Part shown: positions 26,436 to 34,518 of the stretch, one piece after another
Layout: each line of letters begins with the position of its first letter
How positions within the stretch are numbered: the stretch's first letter is position 1
NCBI RefSeq assembly: GCF_004310285.1
Contig: NZ_SISF01000031.1
Span: 125,576-189,575 of the forward strand
Reading direction: 5' to 3'
Length of the DNA stretch: 64,000 bases
Origin: Agrobacterium cavarae
GTDB taxonomy: Bacteria; Pseudomonadota; Alphaproteobacteria; Rhizobiales; Rhizobiaceae
Made by a program: the position numbers and the translations under genes
The notes under the pieces: generated by a model
Told to the model about the DNA's origin: nothing
The model's database searches: none
What the model saw: the letters and a program-made list of their open reading frames with translations, nothing else

Positions 26436-26463
26436 GTATCGCATACATGCCCGTATGCGATAC
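26436..26463. promoter_or_regulatory. Perfect 11-bp inverted repeat upstream of metN
   Basis: GTATCGCATAC (26436-26446), spacer ATGCCC, and GTATGCGATAC (26453-26463). It lies between the end of the nitroreductase gene and metN. There is no T-run on either side, so it is more likely an operator than a terminator. I could not match it to a known methionine riboswitch or SahR-type site. Confidence 0.5.
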
Positions 26464-26534
26464 CGATTTATAGGCAGGATATTTCAATTATCCGCGAATG
26501 ACGGAAAAATCTGCCCGAAGAGCGACGGTTGTCG

Positions 26535-27167
26535 TCACTCGACCTTGGTGACGAACTGGTCCAGCGGGCGGCGGATCTTCTTCAGATTGGCAAGCCAGTC
26601 GCCCTCTTCCTGACGATAGCCGAGCGGCAGGATCGTCACCGAACGCAGGCCCTTCTCGCGAAGGCCGAGAATGTCGTCCAGCTTGGCAGGCTCGAAACCT
26701 TCCATCGGCGTTGCATCCACACCTTCGAAGGCGGCCTGCGCCACGGCCATGCCGAAGGCGATATAGGCCTGGCGGGCGGCATGCTCGAAGTTTACTTCCG
26801 GGTCACGATCCGGGTACATGCCAAGCAGGAACTGGCGGTACTTTTCCCAGCCTTCGTTCTTGAAGCCACGCTCTTCGTTCGTCAGGTCGAACATGTGGTT
26901 GATGCGCTCTGGAGTGTAATTGTCCCAGGCGGCAAAGACGAGCAGATGCGAACCATCGGTGATCTGCGCCTGGTTCCAGGCGATCTCCTGGATCTTGGCG
27001 CGGACCTCAGGATTGGTGACGACGATGATTTCGAAGGGCTGCAGGCCGCTTGACGTCGGAGCCAGACGCGCCGCCTCGATGATGCGGTCCACCTTGTCCT
27101 CGGACACGGCCTTGGCAGGGTCCATCTTCTTCGTGGCATAACGCCAGTTCAGTTTATCGATCAGCAT
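26535..27167 (-). CDS. NAD(P)H-dependent nitroreductase (NfsB-like)
   Basis: A 210-residue flavoprotein of the nitroreductase family; these enzymes use FMN and NAD(P)H to reduce nitro compounds or quinones. It shows the FMN-binding beginning (NWRYATKKMDPAKAVSEDK), RLAPTSSGLQPFEIIVV (~residues 34-50), and the C-terminal GLREKGLRSVTILPLGYRQEEGDW. The length matches the NfsB subgroup (~217). It is transcribed alone. Confidence 0.88.
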   Translation of the reverse strand: MLIDKLNWRYATKKMDPAKAVSEDKVDRIIEAARLAPTSSGLQPFEIIVVTNPEVRAKIQEIAWNQAQITDGSHLLVFAAWDNYTPERINHMFDLTNEERGFKNEGWEKYRQFLLGMYPDRDPEVNFEHAARQAYIAFGMAVAQAAFEGVDATPMEGFEPAKLDDILGLREKGLRSVTILPLGYRQEEGDWLANLKKIRRPLDQFVTKVE

Positions 27168-27309
27168 AGAAACTCCTTGGCGGGCCAGCCATGCGCGTCA
27201 ATGCGCGGTCTGAAGCCCTTTGAAACGCAGATACAGATAGGGTCTGTTGCGCCGCACACAAGAAGGCACAGAAATGTAACCATGCGATTTTGCAGGCGTT
27301 TGTGGCCGC

Positions 27310-27642
27310 TCAATGCACGGACGATTTCGACAGCAGATTGAGGATGAGCACGCCGGCGAGGATGAATGCCATGCCGACAAAGCCCCAGAAATCCACGCGC
27401 TGGCCGAAGACGAACCAGCCGAGTGTCGCCGTCAAAAGGATGCCGCCACCGGCCCAGATGGCGTAAGCCACACCCACCGGAATGCGATCGAGGATCATCG
27501 ACAGGAAGAAGAAGGCAGCGCCATAGCCGATGACGACGGCGATGGAGGGGACGAGGACGGTGAACCCTTTCGATGCCTTGAGCGACATGGTCGCGACGAC
27601 TTCGCTGATCACAGCAAGAGCGAGAATGGCATAAGCGGGCAT
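27310..27642 (-). CDS. SMR-family small multidrug/guanidinium-type exporter
   Basis: A 110-residue inner-membrane protein with four predicted helices. The conserved Glu in helix 1 (AVISEVVATMSLKAS) corresponds to Glu14 of EmrE, and GVAYAIWAGGGILLTA in helix 3 is the family dimer-contact region. Substrate class (QAC or guanidinium) is uncertain; the AxxLK-type S-L-K after the Glu and the Trp in AIWAGGG are EmrE-like. The ATG at 27642 has GGAG upstream. It acts as a dual-topology or antiparallel dimer. Confidence 0.9.
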   Translation of the reverse strand: MPAYAILALAVISEVVATMSLKASKGFTVLVPSIAVVIGYGAAFFFLSMILDRIPVGVAYAIWAGGGILLTATLGWFVFGQRVDFWGFVGMAFILAGVLILNLLSKSSVH

Positions 27643-27723
27643 GGGCAATCTCCAATGGAAGAGACTGCTAAACATCAGAAATCGCAGCGCTCGTCACCAT
27701 CACAGTTTCGTGATGCGCCAACG

Positions 27724-27776
27724 TTAAAACGACGAAGGGCCGCTTGCGGAGCGTTTGCCCAGCCAGCGGCCCTTCG
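27724..27776 (-). terminator. Terminator of the hydrolase gene
   Basis: CGAAGGGCCGC (27733-27743) pairs perfectly with GCGGCCCTTCG (27766-27776), and on the minus strand the stem is followed by TCGTTTTAAC. It lies 10 bp past the hydrolase stop. Confidence 0.75.
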
Positions 27777-27785
27777 CTTAGGTTT

Positions 27786-28778
27786 TTACTTCTTGGCGAA
27801 GGCCAGAAGATCGGCGTTCAGCACATCGGCATTGACCGTCAGCATGCCGTGGGAGAAGCCCGGATAGGTCTTCAACTCACCGTTCTTCAGAAGCTTGATC
27901 GACTTCTGGGCCGAGTCTGCAATCGGAACGATCTGGTCGTCTTCGCCGTGCAGAACCAGCGTCGGAACGCCAATCGCCTTCAGGTCATCCGTCTGGTCGG
28001 TTTCGGAGAACGCCTTGATGCCATCGTAATGGGCCTTCGCGCCGCCCATCATGCCCTGACGCCACCAATTCTGGATCACGCCTTCATACACCTTGGCACC
28101 ATCGCGGTTGAAGCCATAGAAGGGGCCAGCCGGAACGTCGCGGAAGAACTGCGCGCGGTTGGCGGCAAGTGCGGAACGGAAACCGTCGAAGACTTCGATC
28201 GGCAGACCTTCCGGGTTGGCCTCGGTCTTCAGCATCAGCGGTGGAACGGCGGAGACCAGAACCGCCTTGGCAACGCGCCCTGCCGGTTCGCCATGCTTGG
28301 CCACGTAGCGGGCAACTTCGCCGCCGCCGGTGGAGTGGCCGATATGGATGGCATTCTTCAGGTCCAGCGCCTCGACGACGGCAAAGGCGTCGGCGGCGTA
28401 GTGGTCCATGTCGTGACCTTCGGAAACCTGCTCCGAGCGGCCATGTCCACGGCGGTCATGGGCAACGACGCGGTAGCCGTTGGCAAGGAAGAACAGCATC
28501 TGCGCGTCCCAGTCATCGGAAGACAGCGGCCAGCCGTGGTGGAAGACAACCGGCTGCGCGTCCTTTGGACCCCAGTCCTTGTAGAAGATCTGCACGCCGT
28601 CTTTGGTGGTAACGTAACCCATGTTGATATCTCCTTGTACTAAATTGGTTGCTGCATAGGCGGATGAAAAATCGAGTGGCGAGAGTGCGGCGCCTGCAAG
28701 GGCGGCACCTCCGATCAAGACACTGCGCCTCGACACGAAAAAGCGGTTGGCGTCATTGGTTGTCCCTGGTTCCGTCAT
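27786..28778 (-). CDS. Tat-exported alpha/beta hydrolase (chloroperoxidase/arylesterase type)
   Basis: A 330-residue hydrolase. The N-terminus has a twin-arginine signal ([20 protein letters not shown], cleavage near SAYA-AT at ~residue 43). The mature part is a complete cofactor-free haloperoxidase-like fold: [10 protein letters not shown] (oxyanion region), HDRRGHGRS, the nucleophile elbow GHSTGGG, and the C-terminal [10 protein letters not shown] and SHGML (acid and His). A second start, ATG 28622, has AAGGAG 8 bp upstream and would give a 278-residue cytoplasmic form beginning MGYVTTKDG, which is where related enzymes start. AGGAG also precedes the first ATG, so both forms may be made. 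It is divergent from a GlxA-type regulator. Confidence 0.87.
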   Translation of the reverse strand: MTEPGTTNDANRFFVSRRSVLIGGAALAGAALSPLDFSSAYAATNLVQGDINMGYVTTKDGVQIFYKDWGPKDAQPVVFHHGWPLSSDDWDAQMLFFLANGYRVVAHDRRGHGRSEQVSEGHDMDHYAADAFAVVEALDLKNAIHIGHSTGGGEVARYVAKHGEPAGRVAKAVLVSAVPPLMLKTEANPEGLPIEVFDGFRSALAANRAQFFRDVPAGPFYGFNRDGAKVYEGVIQNWWRQGMMGGAKAHYDGIKAFSETDQTDDLKAIGVPTLVLHGEDDQIVPIADSAQKSIKLLKNGELKTYPGFSHGMLTVNADVLNADLLAFAKK

Positions 28779-28881
28779 CGCGCTCTCCTGTCGGTGCCTG
28801 TCTGGTTGCTGTTGACTTGAACAAGCTAGCGCCTTGCTCTACACAAAACACGTGGCGCAAACGACTTTATAGAAGGCAAAA

Positions 28882-29907
28882 GTGACAATGGTGCAAATGC
28901 TGGAAAAAGGTGTCGAGACGGACGTCCCGAAGACCGTCGATACGAATATCAGCACTATCGAAATTGCGCTACTCATCTATCCAGACTGTCAGCTGGCCGC
29001 GATCTACGGGCTGACCGATCTCTTCAGCCTCGCGTCCAGCTGGGCGATGGCGCTGGAAGGTCGCGCCGGTGAAACCGGCATCCGCATCAGTCATTGGAAG
29101 ATGGAAGGCGACACGGTCTCTTGCATCTGGGATTCGCATCCGGGCGAGCCCCATGCCCTGCGCTACGTCATCGCGCCGCCCAGCATCGTGATGCCGGAGA
29201 AAATGCAGAGCATGACGCCCGCATCGCAGTGGCTGTCAGCGCAACATGCCGAGGGCGTCACCGTCTGCTCGGTCTGTGCCGGCGCTTTCGTGCTGGCCGA
29301 AACCGGCCTTATCAACGGGCGCCGCGCCACCACCCACTGGGCCTTTGCCGACCGGCTGTCGGAGCGCTTTCCCGGCATCGATGTGGCACCCGACAATATG
29401 ATCATCGACGACGGCGACGTGATCACCGCGGGCGGCATTCTCGCCTGGGCCGATCTCGGCCTGCTGCTCGTGGAAAAACTTCTCGGCCAGACGGTGATGC
29501 TGGAGACTGCGCGCTTCCTCATCGTCGATCCGCCACGCGCCAGCCAGGCCCGTTACAAGGCCTTCCTGCCACGCTTCGACCATGGCGACCGCGAGGTGCT
29601 GCAAATCCAGCACCAGTTCCACGCCACCCCGGAATTGCAAAAGAGCGTCGGAGAACTGGCAGACGGCGTGAACCTCTCGGAACGCACCCTGCAACGCCGC
29701 TTCTTCCGCGCCACGAAACTGAAGCTCACCGAATATCACCAGAATGTCCGCATCATGAAGGCGCGGCAACTGCTCGAAACCACCAACGGCTCCATCGAAT
29801 CTATCGCCTGGTCCGTCGGCTACACCGACCCCGCCGCGTTTCGAAAGATTTTCGGACGGCTGACGGGGACGACTCCGAATGTCTATCGGGGGGATGTGCG
29901 GGTGTGA
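28882..29907 (+). CDS. GlxA-type AraC-family regulator (DJ-1/PfpI + HTH)
   Basis: A 341-residue transcription factor. Residues ~27-210 form a DJ-1/PfpI-like domain (IEIALLIYPDCQLAAIYGLTD; VCSVCAGAFVLAETGLINGRRATTHW) with a Cys in the nucleophile-elbow position. Two C-terminal HTHs of the AraC type follow (SVGELADGVNLSERTLQRRFF; SIESIAWSVGYTDPAAFRKIF). The domain senses a small ligand in GlxA-like regulators. GAAGG lies 6 bp before the GTG at 28882; an ATG at 28888 is also possible. It is divergent from the Tat-exported hydrolase ~100 bp away, its most likely target. Confidence 0.88.
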   Translation: MTMVQMLEKGVETDVPKTVDTNISTIEIALLIYPDCQLAAIYGLTDLFSLASSWAMALEGRAGETGIRISHWKMEGDTVSCIWDSHPGEPHALRYVIAPPSIVMPEKMQSMTPASQWLSAQHAEGVTVCSVCAGAFVLAETGLINGRRATTHWAFADRLSERFPGIDVAPDNMIIDDGDVITAGGILAWADLGLLLVEKLLGQTVMLETARFLIVDPPRASQARYKAFLPRFDHGDREVLQIQHQFHATPELQKSVGELADGVNLSERTLQRRFFRATKLKLTEYHQNVRIMKARQLLETTNGSIESIAWSVGYTDPAAFRKIFGRLTGTTPNVYRGDVRV

Positions 29908-29966
29908 GGGACCGTCGTATTTTCGCCTATGGGTGAGCGGTAATAGCGAAGAGGTCCCCACTCTCT

Positions 29967-30054
29967 CCGTCATCCTCGGGCTTGACCCGAGGATCCATAT
30001 TTTCCAACAGCGTCAACGGCTTATGGATCCTCGGGTCAAGCCCGAGGATGACGG
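29967..30054. repeat. Palindromic repeat family 2, copy A
   Basis: A 33-nt arm (29967-29999, starting CCGTCATCCTCGGGCTTGAC) is repeated perfectly in inverted orientation at 30022-30054, with a 22-nt spacer. It lies between convergent genes (regulator and xylA). The same ~30-nt core recurs at 34289-34374 and 42866-42967. The core resembles the CTCGGGCTTGACCCGAGG palindromes found throughout alphaproteobacterial chromosomes. Confidence 0.85.
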
Positions 30055-30120
30055 AGGAGAAGTATGTGCTTAACGAGCGACCTCCCTCTGGGAGATAGCC
30101 ACAGGCAAGACATACTCTCC

Positions 30121-30155
30121 AAAAGACTTCACCCCGAACGCACGTCCGGGGTGAA
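30121..30155 (-). terminator. Probable terminator of xylA
   Basis: TTCACCCCG (30128-30136) pairs with CGGGGTGAA (30147-30155). On the minus strand the stem is followed by GTCTTTT. It lies ~36 bp beyond the xylA stop. Confidence 0.6.
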
Positions 30156-30190
30156 CAATCGCAACAGCCGGCTCTCACCGGCACAAAACC

Positions 30191-31501
30191 TCAGACGTAG
30201 CGGTTGACGACGTTTTCGAGATACTCCTGGCGACCGGATTTCGGCTCGGGGTTGATGTTTTCCCGCTCCACCTTGGCCGCAATCTCTTCCAGCTTCATTT
30301 CGCCGCGCAGCATCTTCTGGGCTTCCGGCTGGTCCCACTTGGCGTAGCGCTCAGCGAGCGGCTTGGAGAGCGCGCCGTCTTCCACCATTTTCGCCGCAGC
30401 CTTCAGGCCGCGGGCGCAGCAATCCATGCCGCCGATATGGCCGATCAGCAGGTCTTCCGGGTCGAGCGACTGGCGACGCAGCTTGGAGTCGAAGTTGGTG
30501 CCACCGGTGGTGAAGCCGCCGGCCTGCAGGACCTGGTAGTAGGCCAGCGCCATTTCCGGGACGTTGTTGGGGAACTGGTCGGTATCCCAGCCGGACTGGT
30601 AGTCGTTGCGGTTCATATCGATGGAGCCGAAGATGCCGAGCGTGTTGGCAAGCGCCAGCTCATGCTCGAAGGTATGGCCGGCAAGGATCGCGTGGCCCTG
30701 TTCGATATTCATCTTCACTTCGTTTTCGAGGCCATACTTCTTCAGGAAGCCATAGACGGTCGCGACGTCGTAATCATACTGGTGCTTGGTCGGCTCCTGC
30801 GGCTTTGGCTCGACCAGGATCGTGCCCTTGAAACCGATCTTGTACTTGTATTCCACGACCATATGCAGCATGCGCGCCATCTGGTCGAATTCACGCGACA
30901 GATCGGTGTTGAGAAGCGTCTCGTAACCTTCGCGACCGCCCCACAGGACGTAGTTCTCGCCGCCGAGTTTCATCGTGGCGTCCATGCAGGTCTTGATGGT
31001 GGCTGCCGAATAGGCAAACACATCCGGGTCCGGATTGGTGGAGGCGCCGGACATGAAGCGGCGGTTGGAGAAGAGGTTCGCCGTGCCCCAGAGAAGCTTG
31101 ACGCCGGTCTCTTCCTGCTTCTTCTGCAGGTAGTCGACGATCTCGTTGAGGTTCTTGGTGCTCTCGGCAAAGGTCTTGCCTTCGGGCCGCGCATCCGCAT
31201 CGTGGAAGCAGTAGTATGGCGCGCCGAGCAGGCTGAACATTTCGAACGCCACATCGGCCTTCAGCTTGGCCTTCTGCATGTCGTCGCCAAACCATGGGCG
31301 GTCGAAGGTGCGCCCGCCGAAGGGATCGCTGCCCTCCCAGGCAAAGGAATGCCAGTAGGCGACCGCAAAGCGCAGATGGTCTTCCATGCGCTTGCCGGCG
31401 ACGATCTCATCAGGGTTGTAGTGGCGGAAGGCCAGCGGATTGGTGCTGTCCGGGCCTTCATATTTGACCTTGGCGATATCGCCGAAAAATCCAGTGCTCA
31501 T
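30191..31501 (-). CDS. xylA: Xylose isomerase
   Basis: A 436-residue cytosolic enzyme that converts D-xylose to D-xylulose with two divalent metal ions. The length and motifs match the class II group (E. coli, 440 aa): [10 protein letters not shown] with His100 and Asp103, [29 protein letters not shown] (~residues 229-242, metal-binding Glu and Lys), and [17 protein letters not shown]. It follows xylB by 68 bp in a minus-strand unit whose distal upstream member is a LacI-type regulator. Confidence 0.95.
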   Translation of the reverse strand: MSTGFFGDIAKVKYEGPDSTNPLAFRHYNPDEIVAGKRMEDHLRFAVAYWHSFAWEGSDPFGGRTFDRPWFGDDMQKAKLKADVAFEMFSLLGAPYYCFHDADARPEGKTFAESTKNLNEIVDYLQKKQEETGVKLLWGTANLFSNRRFMSGASTNPDPDVFAYSAATIKTCMDATMKLGGENYVLWGGREGYETLLNTDLSREFDQMARMLHMVVEYKYKIGFKGTILVEPKPQEPTKHQYDYDVATVYGFLKKYGLENEVKMNIEQGHAILAGHTFEHELALANTLGIFGSIDMNRNDYQSGWDTDQFPNNVPEMALAYYQVLQAGGFTTGGTNFDSKLRRQSLDPEDLLIGHIGGMDCCARGLKAAAKMVEDGALSKPLAERYAKWDQPEAQKMLRGEMKLEEIAAKVERENINPEPKSGRQEYLENVVNRYV

Positions 31502-31569
31502 CGTTGCTTCTCCCTTGATGGTGTGTGGTTAGCGGCGTTGGAGGGTGTGGTTCACCCCCCTTCCTACGC

Positions 31570-33024
31570 CTAGTGCGACAGCGGCTTGATCGCCGGATAA
31601 AGCGCGCGGTACCGCGCATAAGCCTCTTCATAAGCGCCTGACAGCGCTGCCACCGGCTCGATTGTTTCTTCCGTTTCCGGCTGGCTGCAGACGGCAACCG
31701 GATCGGCCCCGGTTGCGGCAACCAGGCCCAGACGGGCAGCGCCAAAGGCCGCGCCGAAATCGCCTTCGGCCGGGATTTCGACAGGCACGCCGAGCGAGGT
31801 GGCAATCGAGGCCAGCCAATAGCGCGAACGCGATCCACCGCCGATGGCGGTGACGCGCGAGATCGAGGTGCCAGCCGATTTCAGCGCTTCGAGATTGTCG
31901 CGGATCGCAAAGGTCACGCCTTCCAGCACGGCCTGCGTCAGCGCCTTGCGGTCGCTTTCATGCGAAAGGCCGATGAAGGAGCCGCGAATGGCCGCGTCAT
32001 TGTGCGGCGTGCGTTCGCCGGAAAGATAAGGCGCGAAGGTGACGCCGGTTGGTGCTTGCAGGTCGTCGCCCAACTCGCTGGAAAGTTCGGACGCCGATTT
32101 GCCGGCAATGCCGGAATACCAGTTGAGCGCATCGGTGGCCGACAGGATCACGCCCATCTGGTGCCAGGTGTTGGGCAGCGCGTGGCAGAAGGCGTGAACC
32201 GCGCTCTCCGGCTTCGGCAGATAGGAGGCATTGGCAGCAAAGAGCACGCCCGAGGTGCCGAGAGACACAAAGGCGTGGCCTTCGGCAACCGTTCCCATGC
32301 CGCAGGCGGATGCGGCATTGTCGCCAGCGCCACCGGCGACGACCACCTTGCCGGAAATGCCCCAGGCAGACGCAAGCTCGGAGCGAAGCACGCCCGCCTC
32401 ATCGGTGCCCTCCACCAGAGACGGCATATGCTTCTCGTCCAGATCGGTGGCCGCAAGCAGCTCGGACGACCACTTGCGCGCGCCCGTATCGAGCCAGGAG
32501 GTGCCGGCAGAGTCCGACATTTCCGAGATGTACTCGCCCGTCAGCCACAGGCGCAGATAATCCTTCGGCAGCAGCACCTTGGCGACCTTGGCAAAAATCT
32601 CCGGCTCGTTGTTCTTCACCCAGGCGAGCTTCGGCGCGGTGAAGCCTGGAAAGACGATATTGCCGGTGATCTGGCGAAAGCGCGGGTCCGCATCGAGCTT
32701 GGCAGCTTCGGCGTAAGAGCGCGTATCGTTCCACAGGATCGAGGGGCGAAGAACGTCACCACTCGCATCGATCAACGTCGCGCCATGCATCTGGCCGGAA
32801 AGGCCGATGCCCTTGACCGCCGAAAGCTCGGCGGGAAACTTCGCCTTCAGCCCGGCAATCGCCGTTTCGGTCGCCTTGATCCAGTGGGCCGGATCCTGCT
32901 CCGACCAGCCGTGATGCGGACGCGAAATGTCCAGCGCGCCATTGGCCGAACCGATGACCGCCTGATCGCCATCGATCAGCAGCGCCTTGACGCCGGATGT
33001 TCCAAGATCAAGACCAAGATACAT
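31570..33024 (-). CDS. xylB: Xylulokinase
   Basis: A 484-residue FGGY-family kinase that phosphorylates D-xylulose to xylulose 5-phosphate. It has LGLDLGTSGVKALLID (N-terminal phosphate loop), GLSGQMHGATLID (substrate site; the QMHG motif separates xylulokinases from glycerol kinase), and GGGSRSRYWLASI with C-terminal ATP-site features. The ATG at 33024 is chosen because TTGGAGG lies 5 bp upstream; the TTG at 33036 is inside that site. It is upstream of xylA and downstream of the LacI-type gene. Confidence 0.94.
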   Translation of the reverse strand: MYLGLDLGTSGVKALLIDGDQAVIGSANGALDISRPHHGWSEQDPAHWIKATETAIAGLKAKFPAELSAVKGIGLSGQMHGATLIDASGDVLRPSILWNDTRSYAEAAKLDADPRFRQITGNIVFPGFTAPKLAWVKNNEPEIFAKVAKVLLPKDYLRLWLTGEYISEMSDSAGTSWLDTGARKWSSELLAATDLDEKHMPSLVEGTDEAGVLRSELASAWGISGKVVVAGGAGDNAASACGMGTVAEGHAFVSLGTSGVLFAANASYLPKPESAVHAFCHALPNTWHQMGVILSATDALNWYSGIAGKSASELSSELGDDLQAPTGVTFAPYLSGERTPHNDAAIRGSFIGLSHESDRKALTQAVLEGVTFAIRDNLEALKSAGTSISRVTAIGGGSRSRYWLASIATSLGVPVEIPAEGDFGAAFGAARLGLVAATGADPVAVCSQPETEETIEPVAALSGAYEEAYARYRALYPAIKPLSH

Positions 33025-33105
33025 GTCGTCCTCCAAGATGGGATGTGATGGGGCTGGCGCAGTTGAAGCCGGGCCGCGCCCGAAGCGGGTTCAAACGAAG
33101 AGTGC

Positions 33106-34128
33106 TCAAGGGAGATTGTCCCTCAGGAATATGTCGATACGGATACGCTCCTGCGCTTCGATGACGGTAAGCCCATCGGCGCGGGCTTTCAGCACGCGGA
33201 TGGCGCTGCGCACCTCGTGGCCGGCATCCTGGTTCAGCACGGCATCCAGCACGCCGTCGCGAAGTGCCGCCGCCGTCGTGTCGTTCAGCTCATGGGCAAT
33301 GACGCAGGGCCGGAAGCCATCATGGGCCTTCAGCGCCCGGATCAGACCGCGATTGCCGGCACCGAGACTATAGAGCCCGGCAAGCCTTGGATTGTCGCGC
33401 AGCGTGTCTGCGACCAGCGCTTCCACCCTCTCGGCATCGTCGCGCCCCTCCAGGACCGGACGGATGGAAAGATGCGGAAACTCCGCCTCGATCACACCTT
33501 CGAAGCCGGCCAGACGCTCGCGGTGATCCTTCACAAGCATCGAGCCCGCCAGAACCGCAATCTCGGCCGTCTCCCTTGGCAGGAAGCGCCCCATCAGGCT
33601 TGCCGCCGTGCGCCCTGCCGCGGCATTGTCGACACCGGCGAAATGGTCGCGCTTGGAGCCTGTCAGATCCGACACCAGCGTCACGACGGCAATGCCGCTG
33701 TCAGCCAGACGATCCGTCGCCTCGACCACATCCTCGGAATCGATCGCGACAAAGGCAACGCCCGACGGCTTTTCCAGCCGCGCCACATCCAGCGCCTGGG
33801 TGAGTGCCGCCGCATCGAAGGGCGGCACCTCGATGATGCGGATCGAGGTGCGCTCCACATAGGAGCGCGAGGCTGCACACCGCACCTCGTTGCGAAGCCC
33901 GGCCATGAAGGAATTGTCGTTGTTGGGAAGAATGAAGACCAGCGCATAGCTGCGACCCTTGGCGAGGTTGGCGGCTGCGATATCGCGCACATAGCCAAGC
34001 TCGGAAATCGCCGCCTCCACCTTGGCGCGGGTCAGCTGATGCACGCCCGGACGCAGGTTGATCACCCGGTCGACGGTGGCGAGACTGACCCCTGCCTTTG
34101 ACGCAATATCGTGAACTGTCGGCTTCAT
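33106..34128 (-). CDS. LacI-family regulator of xylose genes
   Basis: A 340-residue repressor. The N-terminal HTH (TVHDIASKAGVSLATVDRVINLRPGVHQLT, ~residues 4-33) is followed by a periplasmic-binding-protein-like ligand domain with YALVFILPNNDNSFM near residue 62 and HELNDTTAAALRDGVLDAVLNQ near 273. It is 82 bp upstream of xylB in the same direction, so it is probably autoregulated and controls xylBA; xylose would be the likely effector. A paired palindromic site lies 34 bp before its start. Confidence 0.88.
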   Translation of the reverse strand: MKPTVHDIASKAGVSLATVDRVINLRPGVHQLTRAKVEAAISELGYVRDIAAANLAKGRSYALVFILPNNDNSFMAGLRNEVRCAASRSYVERTSIRIIEVPPFDAAALTQALDVARLEKPSGVAFVAIDSEDVVEATDRLADSGIAVVTLVSDLTGSKRDHFAGVDNAAAGRTAASLMGRFLPRETAEIAVLAGSMLVKDHRERLAGFEGVIEAEFPHLSIRPVLEGRDDAERVEALVADTLRDNPRLAGLYSLGAGNRGLIRALKAHDGFRPCVIAHELNDTTAAALRDGVLDAVLNQDAGHEVRSAIRVLKARADGLTVIEAQERIRIDIFLRDNLP

Positions 34129-34161
34129 GCTTCCTCCCGCGCACCGTCATAGAGGAGTTTC

Positions 34162-34198
34162 TGAGGTACGTAAATCAGAAAATGATGTACGTACCTCA
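34162..34198. promoter_or_regulatory. Paired operator-like inverted repeat upstream of the LacI gene
   Basis: TGAGGTACGTA (34162-34172) and TACGTACCTCA (34188-34198) are perfect inverted arms 15 nt apart, and each arm contains the self-complementary TACGTA. It ends 34 bp upstream of the LacI start codon. Likely target: the LacI-type repressor itself. Confidence 0.55.
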
Positions 34199-34288
34199 TG
34201 AATGGGTTGAGGATTGGTCGCTTGAGCGGTCGGCGTTCTTTGTTCTACTGCGTTTCGGTTGGTCGCAGTCAGCCAGCCATACACTCTG

Positions 34289-34374
34289 CGTCATCCTCGG
34301 GCTTGACCCGAGGATCCACAAGTCATTGAAACTGTTGGCAACCATGGATCCTCGGGTCAAGCCCGAGGATGACG
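34289..34374. repeat. Palindromic repeat family 2, copy B
   Basis: A 30-nt arm starting CGTCATCCTCGGGCTTGACC (34289-34318) recurs inverted at 34345-34374 with a 26-nt spacer. Short outer extensions (ACTCTG/CAGAGT) flank it. It lies between the LacI gene and the end of the efflux operon. Confidence 0.85.
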
Positions 34375-34462
34375 GCAGAGTGTGGAGCGCTTGTCGTGAC
34401 AGACCCGCGACAACATCTCAGGCGCGTCGCTGTCCCTAAAGAAAACGTCCCCAACCCAAACA

Positions 34463-34491
34463 AAAAAGGGGCCACCGTTTCCGGTGACCCC
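34463..34491 (-). terminator. Terminator of the emrAB-type operon
   Basis: On the minus strand GGGGTCACCG, loop GAAA, CGGTGGCCCC and then TTTTTTG. A strong rho-independent signal 28 bp past the emrB-like stop. Confidence 0.85.
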
Positions 34492-34518
34492 ACATGCGCT
34501 GCGGTGGATAGGTAAAAC

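Noticed and set aside
26267..26534. Possible SAM riboswitch upstream of metNIQ
   Set aside because: No SAM-I or SAM-II consensus could be recognised by eye; only the simple palindrome at 26436-26463 is evident.
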